Positions 33,118 through 47,300 of a stretch of 64,000 nucleotides of DNA are shown here, piece by piece. The notes below the pieces were generated by a model. It was not told the DNA's origin. It saw only the letters and a program-made list of their open reading frames with translations, and ran no database searches. Every line of letters begins with the position of its first letter. The first letter of the stretch is position 1. A program made the position numbers and the translations under genes. The stretch spans positions 1,036,288 through 1,100,287 of the forward strand of contig NC_092676.1 in NCBI RefSeq assembly GCF_964355755.1. Direction: 5' to 3'. Source of the stretch: Antedon mediterranea. Its lineage: Eukaryota > Echinodermata > Crinoidea > Comatulida > Antedonidae.

Positions 33118-35169
33118 TTTTCAATAATTCCTATTTATCCCACAGTTAACAATAATAACAATTCTAAGGAAACTGTTCAATTAATCCTATGAATACTACT
33201 ACAATTTACAAAAACAATCCTTCTTTTCAAGAATTAAAATTCACTTTCCTCAATAATACATCTTTTGGTCAAAATGTAATTATACACAATACGCATAATA
33301 TAGCAAAGAAGCCATTAACTAGCCAAGCATCTTACAAACAATAAATAAGCTAGGCTAGGCCTAGATTTGTCAATATGTTTGTTGACGTGGGCCTCGGCGG
33401 ATGTGAGCCAGCTGTTGTTCAAAGGAGCTCACGTAAACAATCCATCTACCTGGCCTGGCTTTTCCAAAACAAAAGCATTTCTACCTTTCTTATTCTAATG
33501 AAAACAATCAACGTTTGCATTTGTATATTCCATTATAACTATCTCACTACCTATATCAAGAATTAAAAGTTTCCTCAGAGGCTCATATAAATAGCAGATG
33601 ATAAAAGACAACGTTCCATCAACATCCTCCTCTCTCGCTCATCACTCTTCTTCACTACCTCTAGACCTGTCGTTCAATCGACACAAGGCCGCCGTGTTTA
33701 CAACTCTCTCTAAATCCGGCCTTCAGTATAGTGTAAGCTATCTGCACAGCCGCTATGCTGTAAAGTTCAAGTTGTCTATTAACACGACTACCAAATGTTT
33801 TTGTATACACTTTTGTTGTGCAAAAACATAGCCTTATCTTGTTGCATCCCTTTGTATTTGTGTATAGATAATAAATCTTGATTCAGATAATTGAAATTAT
33901 TTAATCGTGATGTCAAGATATGATTTATAGTAATTTATTCGAAATCTTTGCAATTAGTCTAGTGATGGCGCTCTTGAAGACGGACGATTAAAGAGCTCTT
34001 TTGCATAATAAGCAACATCATATTGATGGAGTGATGAATGCAAGATACCACACAATAGTAAATCATATCTTTTATTCTTTTACCTTAAATTTTTTTTCAT
34101 AATTTATATACACACATAGAGGGCTTTTTTGTCTATCAATTGTTGAGACTGTAAATAAGTGAATGTGTTTATCAAACACGATACAGGTACAGACAAAAAA
34201 ATATCACAAATTAATTGGGGATTGCACAATTTAATAACTCCATAGAACAACACAGTATAACATAACATTTAAAGCAAATACAAAACCATGTATATAAAAG
34301 CATTAAAATAATCAAAGTGTACAATAAATTTAATTATGTTTCATGCTATATTGCTATTTTTGCGATTATACTTGGTTGAGTTTGTTTCTTCACAAATATA
34401 TAATAATTACAAATTAAGTAGAAGTTTTCAAAGTAAATTACTTACAAGCTAAATCTTAGTAATCTAAGTATGGATGGAGATTAAAACTTTTAAACAAATT
34501 CAGCACACAAAAAAAAATAAAACTGATCAACTCAACATTTACAGGCATACACTTAACATAATAAAATGGATATACAAATAAATATCTTTCTACAATATCT
34601 GTAGGTACAAAATGCAAATTAACAATTCAATAGCAGATTGTTTTATCATATAAAAGTTATGTTAAAGTTGTGTTTAATATATTTCACACAAACAAGGCAG
34701 GATACTAACATAGCAAGGCAAGGTTTGCAAATGTTGCAAAACAAATTGTGTACTTGAATACTTTTCTTTAAAATTATTTGCCAATAAGATAAAATTTCAA
34801 TTATTTTAACAACACTAAATAATTCTATAATTAGATAATAATAATAAGTCTATATGATGATTTTCTTACTTTAATTAATTCTACTTATAAGTAAGTAATC
34901 AGTTTACTTTTTAGTGTTAGTGTACTTAATTAATTTTCCAATAATTTTCGTTGTGAAAAAGAAAAACTCTGAATGTATACATAAATTGGTCCGCCATTTC
35001 TTCACAAGTAAGTTTTATCTTTGTCTTGTGGTAAAAATTTATTTCAACAATTCTTTTTGGGAAACATATAAAACTGTAAACACTAAAATATTCCTTATAA
35101 ATACAAATCTTGAAAGCTTTCATGGGTCACCCGTATGAACTCAGAAGACAGAAAGATTTTCACTTCTTT
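33118..35169. other. Intergenic region between ARFGEF3 and DPY19L3
   Basis: This must hold the ARFGEF3 promoter and 5' UTR (right of 33117) and the DPY19L3 3' UTR (left of 35170). A TAGGCTAGGCCTAG motif occurs at about 33350-33363. No ORF with family resemblance is seen, and I cannot place the transcription start or the poly(A) site. Both genes read in the same direction, so the 2 kb separates a 3' end from a 5' end. Confidence 0.5.
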
Positions 35170-35355
35170 TTAGATTTGTTTTTTTCTGTTATTTTGATCT
35201 TTATTTAATTTATACAATCTGAATGTTTTATTTTTGAACACCATTTTGAAATACTTTGTGTATTCCTTTGAAGCTCGTTGGATGGCGTCACAAAACCTAG
35301 GAGTAGTCACACTCTTGAGATCTGGTTCCTCAGTGGGATCCGCACCAGAATACAA
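35170..35355 (-). CDS. DPY19L3: DPY19L3 exon 16 (last, stop TAA)
   Basis: 61 residues: LYSGADPTEEPDLKSVTTPR, FCDAIQRASKEYTKYFKMVF and KNKTFRLYKLNK with a basic tail. Human L3 ends FQNKTFHVYKLSRNK. Confidence 0.94.
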   Translation of the reverse strand: MYSGADPTEEPDLKSVTTPRFCDAIQRASKEYTKYFKMVFKNKTFRLYKLNKDQNNRKKQI

Positions 35356-38300
35356 CTGCAAAAGATAAAGAGATGTTATTAATATTAATACTCGTTCTTA
35401 TATAGCTCTTAATGCACAAAGTGGGTGGAGAGAGGCAATCGCAAGTACAATATAGTGTCTTGCCTAAGGATACAAGCAATGCAACAAGCGTTGGATTCAA
35501 ACTCGCTTCATTACTCTATTAATCATTAAAAATTATTTATAAAGAATTCCACAGAAATGAATACAACATTGAGCAAGCATAGAACATACATCAGCAATGC
35601 TGTAATACAGATAGCTAATAGGTGTAATTTGTTGATACAAAGTTTGCGCTACACCATGTATGTTAAGCTCTGAAAAGAACTGTTGAGTTTCTCGACGTTT
35701 CAATTAATATACTTTGATTGTCCTCAGGAGTGAGAAGGCATAAGTTGCCAACAAACAGCATTATTGCCACAAATGATTTGTCATTTCATATAAAAATTTT
35801 AGACAAATGCTACCTACATGGCCGTTGGTGATGTCAATAATATCTGGCATACGACACCCTTGAGCAGAAGCTCTGGCGTAGCAGATGCTGTCTTCCAGAA
35901 TGATGTAATCTGTACCAATGCTGTGATGAATGTCAAACACTTCTTTAGGAGTTCTTCTTCCATAATACTGATACAGCTGCAATTTAACATGTACACATAA
36001 GTCTTTAAAAATATCTAGTTAATACTGTAATTAAAAATTTGAGGCTTCAGAAAATATTGTAGATAAAAAAAGACAGTGCAAACAGAGTGCCTGGAACCTA
36101 CATTCAACTCTCTCAATACCGGACACCAACTATGTCTGGTTTTCCAGAAAGTCTGGTATTCGGAATATGTTTTTAATGATAAAAATGAATTTGGGACTGT
36201 TTGGAAGTGTGGTATTGGGAGAGTTTCTGGTTTTCAGAGAGTACGGTATTAGGAGAGTTGACTGTAAAACCTAATAAGCACAAGTGATGCTTGACTTAAT
36301 CGAATCTTCAATCTTTTGCATTATATTTTTCTAAATTTAATGGGTGTGAAGGAAGCCTGTGACAGCTGCAGGCAGAATGGAACACTGACAAGTTAATCTT
36401 TAGTCTACATTACTTCATTTTTCATTATCTTAATTACATTTGTACTTACTTGTCTTGTCTTCTCTCTCAAAGCCTTATCCTCATAATGTGGATGATTTGT
36501 CAGCTTTCTACCCGTACACAGCTTGACCCCTGCTAGCAGCTGCATACTGCCACTGAATACTGCGGTAACAGGTGTCTCCTTCCTAAAAAGAGATATTATT
36601 TATATTTGATCAAAGATACTTTGTTTCAACATACAAACCATTAACACATTGCATCAGTGAATGAAAACCTCTTCAGTTTGAAATAGACAGCTTATGACAC
36701 AGTCAATTTAAATAATAAACCAAAACAATTCTGTGGTCAATTATCTTTGGTTATCATAATGCCAGCCTGTTTCTATAGAATAGAAGAAGGTCAAGTTCTC
36801 AAAAGGCTTAACTGGTGCTAACCACAGTTCTTTAATTCAAACCCTGGTCAATGCAAGGCATATCCCCATACTTCAGTTTGGGTGCTGGCATAATTTTTAC
36901 TCCTTTTCCCCCTTTTAACTTCAGTGCTTTATACCAAATCACAAGCGATTTTAATGGTAAACTTTGTTATTACTTAAATAATGACACATCAGTTAGGTCG
37001 GTTAAATCTTTTTTGAATAAATGAATACTTACTTGATCCAATTCATTAATTCAACTGTGTCTGGATCATAGAATTCTCTTAGTAAAGATAACTGGTGTTG
37101 TACTTCTGGTAAACACTGTTGAAAAAAAAAACACAACAAATTTTATATTTATTGTCTTACATTAAGTACATATTTATTGAACAAGAATATCTAAACATAT
37201 TGTTTTCTATGTTTAACATCTTTAGCACATAAAAAGGTAATTAAATACCTTCATTTCATGTTCACTCTAAAACTTGTTATTGTTTAATAGTAGGGCGGCC
37301 AATGTGAGCTTTTTCATCATGGGGGGCATTTTCTGTTAATAGCAGGCAACCATGTGGAATATATCCCTTATGGGATGACAAAAAAGATAGGGGTGGATGC
37401 CGCTCTCAAATTTCAGGTCATAGGTCATTTTCAAGGTTATAAGGTCAAATATGGTAAAATAGAGGTTTAAGCTGTTTTCAACAACATATAAGCTAATTAA
37501 AAGAAATGTAACCATTATTGGATCATTATTGACATATTGCTGCAGATGGTGAAGTTCATCAATTTTTCAACTTACAAGTTTAAAGGTCATTTTCAAGGTC
37601 ATAAGGTCAAATAGAGCACAGACCTGTTAATTATCGGTATTAATAATTGAAATAAATATAATTTTCATGATAGCCTTGGGCTGATGGTTATAGTGTGGTG
37701 TCAAAAGAGACCAGAATTGTACTGGGAAGATTTTAAACTTTTTGAGTCACTCCTGGAAGGTGTTCAAGGAATGGAGAGGATGAGTCCTGGAGTATCAAAA
37801 TAACCGAAATTGGAGGCCTACTGGAATGTCTTAAATTTCAATTAAAAACGGTCACACAGGATTTGTGGGTTGGGAGTAATGGGTGGCATGGGCACATGCC
37901 AATATTCGAAATTTTTCTGGGATGGAAGGAGGTAACGCTCTGAGGTGGGCATTTCTTCAAGCACTGATATATAATGCCTACTGGCCATCTGGGCATGGAG
38001 TAATGATGATGATCTGGGTAACGGCAACGATTGAATCACAACCACATATGCATGCTTTCTGTAACAACTTCATCTGGCTCTTTAGTTTACATACACATGT
38101 AACAAGTTCCAAACTGACAACTGGGTTAGGGGCTTCCAAACGACCCGATTCATTTAGGCCACATACTGATCTCTGCCTGATAGTTGGCTCGTATGTTTAG
38201 GTTCTATGATATCTGTATTCACCATAGGTGAGTTTTTTTAATTTTAAGTGTTTCCCGAAGTAGAAATACAGGTACTTAAATATTTATTGAGTGAAGTGAA

Positions 38301-41300
38301 ATACTTAATATTTAAGGGAAATATATATATCACTAGTGTTAATGGTATATGGTCACTGAGTCTAGATGGAGGTAGCACCAAAGAGTAGTCTGTTATTATA
38401 CAGTTGTCTGCTCAATAGTACCATATATTTGGCAATACTAAACTTTTGTGTACACTGTACGTGGAAAGTCTTAATCTTAATCAATTCCATTTACAAGGAG
38501 TGGATGCGTTACAAATGATTTCCAGTATGACCTCTTCCCATAACCAGCAAATAATGACGTGCTGCAACCTGTAATGGCATGGAAGCTGGTTAGATTATTC
38601 TTAATAGGTTTTCAACCACTTTATTGTTCACTATACCAGACATCGTCCATACTTTTGAAGGCTACTGTTACAAAGTGCATATCATTATTAACATCAACTT
38701 TCATGTATAATTGCAAGCTCTTTGTTGTTGACATAAAGAATATCTAAAAACTGTGTGATATTTGTTCTCCTCCAAACCGATGAGTGTGGCCCAAAACACA
38801 TACGGAAGTACAGATTAGTACATTGGGACTATTCTTTCAATCGTGTCACTGCTTTTATCCACCCTTTCCAATGTAATGATCAAATACAACAAAATGACGA
38901 AATATCTAGGTAACTTTCATAAATACTTGCATAGTCACCAAATGTTTACAGCCATGTTTACTGCATCCTATAGTGCATGGCCATCATGTTTTTACTGTAA
39001 GTTTTCTTCTGGAAGATCTGTGGGTATTTCAACGCCATCCATCAAGATATGTGAAGTCATATTTGGTTAAAGATATTAAAATTGGGCTATGATCATACTC
39101 CAATGGTTGATCAGCAGATTTTCTGTCAGTTTTTATATACTTTATCGAAACAGTTGCCTTATAGAAATCCGCAAAGGTTTAGAGCGACGCTTTCTCAGTG
39201 GCTCATGAAGTTCTAAGTTCTACTGTTTTTTTTTTCTTTCAATAAGTTGTTACTTTAAATATAAGATCTTCCTTATCATCTGTCAGTTCGAAAGAATATT
39301 GTGTATTATGTGTGATTCGTGATCAGTCTGACCATGTCATGCAGAACCTATCAATGAATTACAGCGTTTCTTGTTATACCAATGATTCTATTTTGAATTG
39401 ATCAATCATCCACTCAGTGTTTAGAATATTGGTTCTGATAGTTTAGATAGGTAAAATTGTTTACCCTTTTAACCTCATTTCTACAACGAATCCAATCGGT
39501 TTTTAAATGACGACTTTGGTTGGCAAACTATTAAAATATATTATAATTACTAATTGTGAAAAAATGGATCTCCTATCAGTCCTTTGTGAAATTTAGGTTT
39601 AAAAAGTCTAAGCTGATGTCCTCGTGTATTTCTGCTTAGATTGCATCTTATTTGAAGTCTTCCTTGGCTACATCCTCGAAATCTTTTGAAAATTTTCAAT
39701 CAAGTCACCATGAATTCGTCTGTCATACAGGGTTGTTAGGCCAAGAAACTTTAAACGATCTTCATATGAATAAGAATGGATAGCTGGAATTTGATTTGTC
39801 GCATGACGTTGTCCTCTTCAAGTGCGTTTACTTTTTGGGAGAAATGGATTTCATACGGTACCTGGACACAGTACGTAACGTAATGTTTGTAAATAACGTT
39901 AAAACCATCTTTATCCATGTGTATAAAGGACTTCTTAATTACTTAAGGAGTTTTATATTTGTTATCACCGTCAGCCATGATAGCATAGATGCGAAGGCCT
40001 CAAGAAGAAGTCCCCAATTACCACTCCTTCCAACCTTGATAAAGTCCAACAGTTAGAGTTTTTGAAAACAAAGACTCGATACCCAGGTTTTTCTTTCGAG
40101 ATTTCTTGAAACAACAAACTTCAATAAAAACTTGTATCATTGAAATAATGAAAAAAATGTTTAAATAATTACATTTGTCTCTGACCCAAACAAAACCATC
40201 TCGACATTAGGTCATATAGGGGGTCTCTGTTTTCTAAATTTTTCTAAAAACAAATTTCTAAATATTATTACATTATTATAGGTAATATTAATAATTTTTC
40301 TAAAAACAAATTTCTAAATATTACTGTATTACATTATTATAGGTAATATTAATATTATAGTAAAAGACCAATCTTTTGGCACATATGGCGTTTCATACAT
40401 ATAACACTTGACCTATTTTTTCCGACAAAAATCAAAACGATGACTGGTGGACAACATGAAAAAGACAAATTTACAACAGACTGGGAAAAGCCTATTAAAA
40501 AACTGTGTGTACTTTACAGAAATATGTGAAAACAACATTTTGAGAAAATGACACTTTTATATTTAATTTCCTATGTTTTTATGTGTAAAATTAAATGTTT
40601 ATCTCATAATTACTATAATATGAAGTATCAGTTGATCTTCAGATATACCTTTTTGGATAGATCTGATGATGTAGATGATTTTCCGTGAATAAAAAAAAAT
40701 CCTATATTTTGACCTTGTTTGACCTCTTGACCACATAAACTGACCTTAAAACCCAAAACTGAAGATGGCATCCACCCCTATCGTTTTTGTCACCCCACAA
40801 AGGACACATTCAACATGGTTGCCTGCTATTAACAAAAAATGCCTCCTAAACTTTTTATAGAGGACTTTTGTGTATTTGGCCTCTCTACTATAACACTTAC
40901 CATGTATGTCAGCACCACAATGACACACAGTGTAGCAACGTGCTGAATAAACTTAACCTAAAGAAGAAAAAAATGTAATTTATCAATTTATATACTGGAA
41001 ATAAAAAGAGTTTAAACTATCTAAATAATCATTAATCTGTTGTTGAGGACCCAAATGGAAATAAGCTTTATATTTATTTATAACTTTCTTTGGTTCAATT
41101 AGTTTGTTTTGTAGTGTTCCATTTTTGTGTGTCATTCTATTCAAATCAAAGTGTATCCATTTTTAGGCTGTGGCCTTTAATTCCTTCATCTTTTTATTGA
41201 TTGATTGAAATATATATTTATACTGGGTAACCTCTTCAGTCAAAGACTGGTCTCCCAGAGGGCCCAGTTGGTGATTAGTGGCTGTGATGTACTAATACAC

Positions 41301-44300
41301 CGGGGTAACCCCCTACTCATCTCAAAGGATGTACTAGGTTCTTTAAAGTGCACACGAGCTAGATGTGTACACTGGACCTACGATTTATAGTCCTTATCCG
41401 AGAAGACTCTACCACCAGAACCATTGAGTAAGTGAGCCTCGAACCCCTGCCGATGTTATGGCTACGTAATTATGGTTCCACTGTCTTAACCACTCGGCCA
41501 CTCACTCATGGAATACCATGATTACATAAAATATCCATAGCAAAAAAAAGCTTAATCTAAGAAATCATTGTGTACAGAAAACAAACTGAAAAAGACAAAC
41601 TATTATAAACTTATAAAATTTAAAATAAATCTTTAATTCAAATGCAGCCCACTGATAAAATCAAATTATAGAATGATTAATTCACTTACATATTGTTCTG
41701 AAGTAATCCCAAACATTTTGAAAATAAACCTCCAAACATGCGGACTACCAACACCAAATGCAGCCAATACACACATTTGAGGTGTCCATAGATACTTCAT
41801 ACGGAGGACAGTCAGGGCCATGACACCAAAGAACACTGACTGGATGGCATGGTACGCAAGTTCTGGATGATCTTGCAGAAGATGACCATTGTAATCATCA
41901 TCTGTCTTCTCTTTTAAACTGTAAGATGATTGTAAGAATTGTTATCAAAATATATATACCACAAAATAATAGTTTATTATTTTATTTAATCCTTTATTTT
42001 ATACCCAATTCACAGGTTGTACAGAAAATGCAATCAAATCTAACAAATTAAAATGGATATATCTTTGAAAAATCTGTGTTACAACTCTTTCACACGCTAG
42101 TTTATCATGGTGTGATGGCTGTAACGTAAACAAAACTTACTATATCCCATTCACACGTAAAATAACCTTACAAATTGTTACAAGATGTTTGTATGTGTGA
42201 ATCAGATGTTCTCTCACAGGGCCCATGACAATTACAAGCAGAGAACAAACGTTTTAACAATACAGATGCTTTATTTAGTGGAAAAGTGGTATTTACCAGA
42301 ATTTTAACCCACAATCCTGGAAAAACACAAGTGCAATGTTTTAATTTTATCTAATAATTAGGCCTACTGTTCTTCCAGCAAGCCCTTGTAAATTACAATG
42401 AGTACGAACTTTCTAAACAATACACAGTAGTGTTGTTTAGTTTGGGGCAATCTTCACTGTAACACTGTAACTGGATCAGGATTTGAACTCACAACCTTGG
42501 AATTAAAGGTTAACCACCCAGCAACAATGCCACTGATTCTACAACCTTACCTCCATTTTTGGATGACTGATATTAGCACGCATATTAACAGTGTTACTAT
42601 GGTAACAAGGTAAATAGGGAAGAGAAGACGACTTGAAGTCCTCTGAAAGAAGTCATAGGTTAAAAACTGGAAGGCACCGTTACATTTGTACACCAAGGCA
42701 TCAAAATCTCTAAAATATAAATTTCAAAATCAATCTTTATTTCAAGTAATTATGTACTATATCTTATTAATTATTTAAGAACAACAATTTCATTTTAATT
42801 CCAAATAATAATGAAATACATTTTCATCCGGAGGTAAACAAAACTTTAAAAATGATAATTATTAGACAAAAATGTTATTTTAGTGTTTTGTGCTACATAT
42901 ATGATTAGTGCATCTTTGAACATATATTTTATGGAATTTGCACAATACAGATGAAATAAATATATTATTATCAGAATGAAAGAGACAAATAAATAATATA
43001 GTGAACAATACCTTGCACTTGAAAGTTGAAATTTTGCCAATAGAAATTTGAAAATATGTTGATCATCATCTAAATTGATTAAGTACTATAAAGAAAAATA
43101 AAACATATGATGTAATGAATTAACAAACATTGCTTGAGTGTATCTCTTCAGAAATGAAGTGTTAAAACAAATACAACATTGAAAAACAGAAGAAGATAAT
43201 AAGATTTATAAAGTGCACATATCCACAAAGTGCACAAGGCGCTTAAAAAAACAAGCCTTGATTACTAGGAATGCCAAGAAAAGTTAAACTAAAACTAAAA
43301 GAGTTTTTAAATGCAATTAAAAACTTGTGAAGCAGTATTTATATATAAAAAACTATTGTAGTATTTACAGTAAACAGAAAAAAAAATAAGATTACCTTTA
43401 CAATGACATTAAAACAGAACGTCAACAACATCACTAGAACACCGTAACCAAGAACCTTCATAATATTTACACCAATATTAGTAGAGGTATGACTGCGTTT
43501 CTAGGAAGATAAAAATATATTATGCATCTTTTGAGATGATCTTTTTTTTCAATAACAAAAATTCACATGAATATATCTTTTTAGTAGTAGTAGGAGTTTA
43601 TATTTGAATTCTATTCAATGAAAGTTTTTATATGGTGCCCTACAAAGAACAGAGCGCCTAACAATACTAGTAATTTAAAAGTTTTAAGTTGACATTTAAA
43701 TAGAGGTGCCGAATTCGCTCCTCTCAAATCGACAGGAAGCGCGTTCCAGATCCACGGAGAGGTGACTGAAAAAGGATTGTCACCAGCTTTCCGATAAGAT
43801 CGTGGAACGAAAAGTCGGGTGAATAATACGTTAAATTGTATAATAGGATTTAGGATAGGACTTACTTGTAAATGTAGAACAATAAAAGCAGCTGGAATGA
43901 AACTGAGCACTAAGGCTCCAAGAAGCATCTCATTACAAAATTGTAGAATGCACACAAGAATAATGGAGACACCTTGAATACCTAGTATGTACCGGATCTG
44001 ACAAAAAACAAAATAATTATTTAAATAAAGAGACATGCATTTTGAACTTCTTTCTCCCTCACTTCTATAATTCTCCTTAAAATCCTTTCTTGCACTTAGT
44101 CTCTTGCGTTATAAACTATGAATACACAAATTCAATTAAAAACAAACAAGTTGTATTCAATTAGTTCTAGAATATTAACAAATTGAAATACAGTACACAT
44201 TGATACTAGGACCACCCTTTGATCAGAAATAGTTCGATTTGAAACGGTTGAAAAACGGGTGAAAACGCCATTGTCTCAAACCTTTTGGATCACAATCACT

Positions 44301-47300
44301 CTCTTGAAAATAACAAATATAAATTAAATTTCATAATTATAAGATAGTTTACCTTAGACAACGGGGCTAAACCCAGCGTGACAGTGCCATACAAAGCCAT
44401 AGCTTGCAAGAGGAACACAAACTGAGCAAACTGCCAACTTAGCACAAATAGGAATGAACACAAAGAGATGCCAAGTAATGTAACAATCTAAAAATAAAAC
44501 AAGCATTCATTGTTTAATTATTACATTTGGAAAATAGTTCACAAACTAAATCACAACATTAATTTTTAAGCTAATAACTTTATTGAAAAACAAGAAAAAC
44601 ATAGTTTACAGGATTGTCCAAAATACCAACAGTCACCGTTTTATAATTATTAATGACATCATCAACAATATTATTATTATTATTATTTATACTTTTTATT
44701 TTGATTTAAATTTGCAACTGTTCATTCAAACATAGATTATTATACTTAACATTACAAGAATGAATAAGTACATATTACATCTGTTGATATTGTCACGCTG
44801 TGTATTGTGTTTGTTTCATTTTAATGTGTCAAACACAATTTGCTTCAGGAACACTACGTGTGAAAATGGCGTTCAAAAAGCAAACTAACTGTTGATTACC
44901 CTGGAAATGTCATTAAGCATTTGATATGTAATCAAGCATAAAATCATACACTTGCAATACCGTACCTGGGAGTTCCTGGAAATGGTCGGTCGAAGGTAGT
45001 ATGTTATCAATGTGATTTGAAGGAATATGAACGGTAACGCAAAACTCTCCCTCAATGGAATAGTGTACTCCACTCTGGTGGTGTCATCTCTGAAAGAAAA
45101 AATTATTTAATCTTTATTTTATTATACAACAGATTACTCTAGCAGTGGTGAACGGTGAGGTCAACTTATTTTGACTTGTTATTTTGATATAGAACATTTT
45201 GCTAGGTTGAAAATACAAAATTTAAGTGATGGCAAAATTGCTTTTAATATTTATACTGTAAACTGCAAAATTAATTAAGTTAATAATTTATTCATGATTG
45301 AAGAAGCAAAGGACAGTAGTGCTAAATTATTAAAGAACTTACTTATTAAAAATATAAAAAGCAGAAGCAAGAACAGCAGTGAACCATGACCCAGACAGTA
45401 GCCAAGCCATTACATATAAAGATATGATATAGACACCGTGCAGTGCAAATACTGAGTTAATGTACAAGTACACAGGTTCAATGACACTCTGTAATAAAGA
45501 CATTTTGATTCTCGTTTAGAATGTTTATTTAAATGTGATACATAGCATCCAATTTACAATTTGTATTTAATAGTTATTTTATTTACAAATATCCTACTGT
45601 ATTAAATAAACTTATTGCTATTTTGACAGTAGAAATACAGCCCAACTGACAGTAATATATGTATAGTGGTGTTGTTGATTGATTATCATTAACAGTAATA
45701 TTTGCATTAATAAACCTACTGTATTTGTTGTAGCAATACTGCATGTATAGAGTTTATCAGTGTAATAATGGGAAATAAACATATAGCATGAATGAAAACA
45801 ACAAGGTCAGATTTATTAAAACTTGCTTTAAAAACAGAAAAAAAATATTTTGCGTATGTCTTATTTTTAGTCACGTGCAACGCGACTCTACAGCTCACTA
45901 TGTCAGTTGGTTGGTCGGTCACTAACTCACACTAAATTTGACCAGCGACTGCAGCCATGTATTTGGCTTTGTTTTTTTTTTCTACTTCAAAAGTGCGACC
46001 TACAGAAAAGTTGATTCTGTTTTTGTATGGAAATGGTACAAAATGTTAAATATATTCAAAAGTGCTACTTTTGTACATTTTTATTGAATAATAAAGTAAA
46101 TAAACATATTGAAAATAATTCAAACCATACCTGAAGACAAAGTGATATTACTTTATATAGTGTAGCAAGGTAAACTTCTTGGTAAACATTGAACCTCTTT
46201 AAGATGTTTATGGTACGCCAACTCTCGGTGTTATTATCATTTATTAAATCATGAAGACCTGTGACCAACAACAAAGCAAGATTTTTAATATTTATTGGCA
46301 TTTCATACTACTAAGATATAAGATATATGTCGCTGCACGTGTGGTCGACGCTGCTCGCAATTTTTGTGTATTTTTGTATATTTCTAAACGTTTATGATGT
46401 CTATGATAGTTTTTTTATATTAGTAATATTGTCCTAGTGACTGTGAATATTATTTCAAGATAAGTTGGTGATATTTTAGTGGTTTTTATTGATGAATGAC
46501 TGCATTATACTATGGATCTGGCCCAGGCTCTAGGATATGCTATTCATCGAACGAATTGCATTCCATTGGACAAAAGGTGCGCGGACAACCGCTGTCTAGA
46601 CCCACCATGGACATACCAAAGGAAGCGAGACGGAGAAAACGGGGTAAGGCAGGAGGCATTAGGAAACGTTTACGTGCTCGCAAAGCAAGACCATACATTC
46701 CTACAATTATTATGGGAAATGTTCAGTCGATATCAAATAAAATGGACGAACTTAGAGCGAACACGAAATACTTTCGTGAATTCCGTGATGCCAGTATAAT
46801 GTCATTCACTGAAACATGGTTGCAGGATAGGCATGATGATTCTCATATCGAAATAAATGGTTTTAAATTACTTAGGGGAGACAGAACATGTGAATCAGGA
46901 AAGAAAAGGGGTGGTGGTATCTGTATTTACGTCAACGAAAGATATTGTCATCAAAATAACGCAGTCGTGAAGAAGCACAGATGCTCACCAAATTGTGAAA
47001 TTCTTGTTGTAAGCGTACGCGCCTATTATATACCCAGGGAATTTTCACACGTTGTCATTGTTACTGTATATATTCCCAAAACAAATCTGGTTAATAATGC
47101 ATCGACAGAGATTGCAGAAGTACTGTACGACATAGAAGCTACCTCGCCCGATGCATTCGTTGTCATAAACGGAGATTTTAATCGCGGATCATTGAAGAAG
47201 ACAAGCGAGTACTACTACCAACACGTTACATGTCCTACGCGAGAAACAAGTATATTAGACCTTTGCTACACAAACGTGAAAAACGCATATGTTTCAACCC

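Noticed and set aside
33375-33831. Two plus-strand open frames of 60-80 codons between ARFGEF3 and DPY19L3
   Set aside because: No recognisable motifs, low complexity, and they lie where promoter or UTR sequence is expected; chance ORFs.
37842-39070. Possible host genes on the plus strand within DPY19L3 intron 12
   Set aside because: They lie between matching terminal inverted repeats, are frameshifted and match nothing I know; treated as decayed transposon content.
41430-41505. Possible tRNA gene on the minus strand (good box A and box B)
   Set aside because: It is followed by a long body shared with another locus (16496-16645) and I see no intact acceptor stem; a tRNA-derived SINE explains it better.
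43611-44036. A continuous 141-codon minus-strand frame covering DPY19L3 exon 7 and beyond
   Set aside because: Only 43866-43997 belongs to the gene. The rest is a LINE C-terminal tail read through by chance; a GTAAGT donor ends the exon and exon 8 continues the family alignment.
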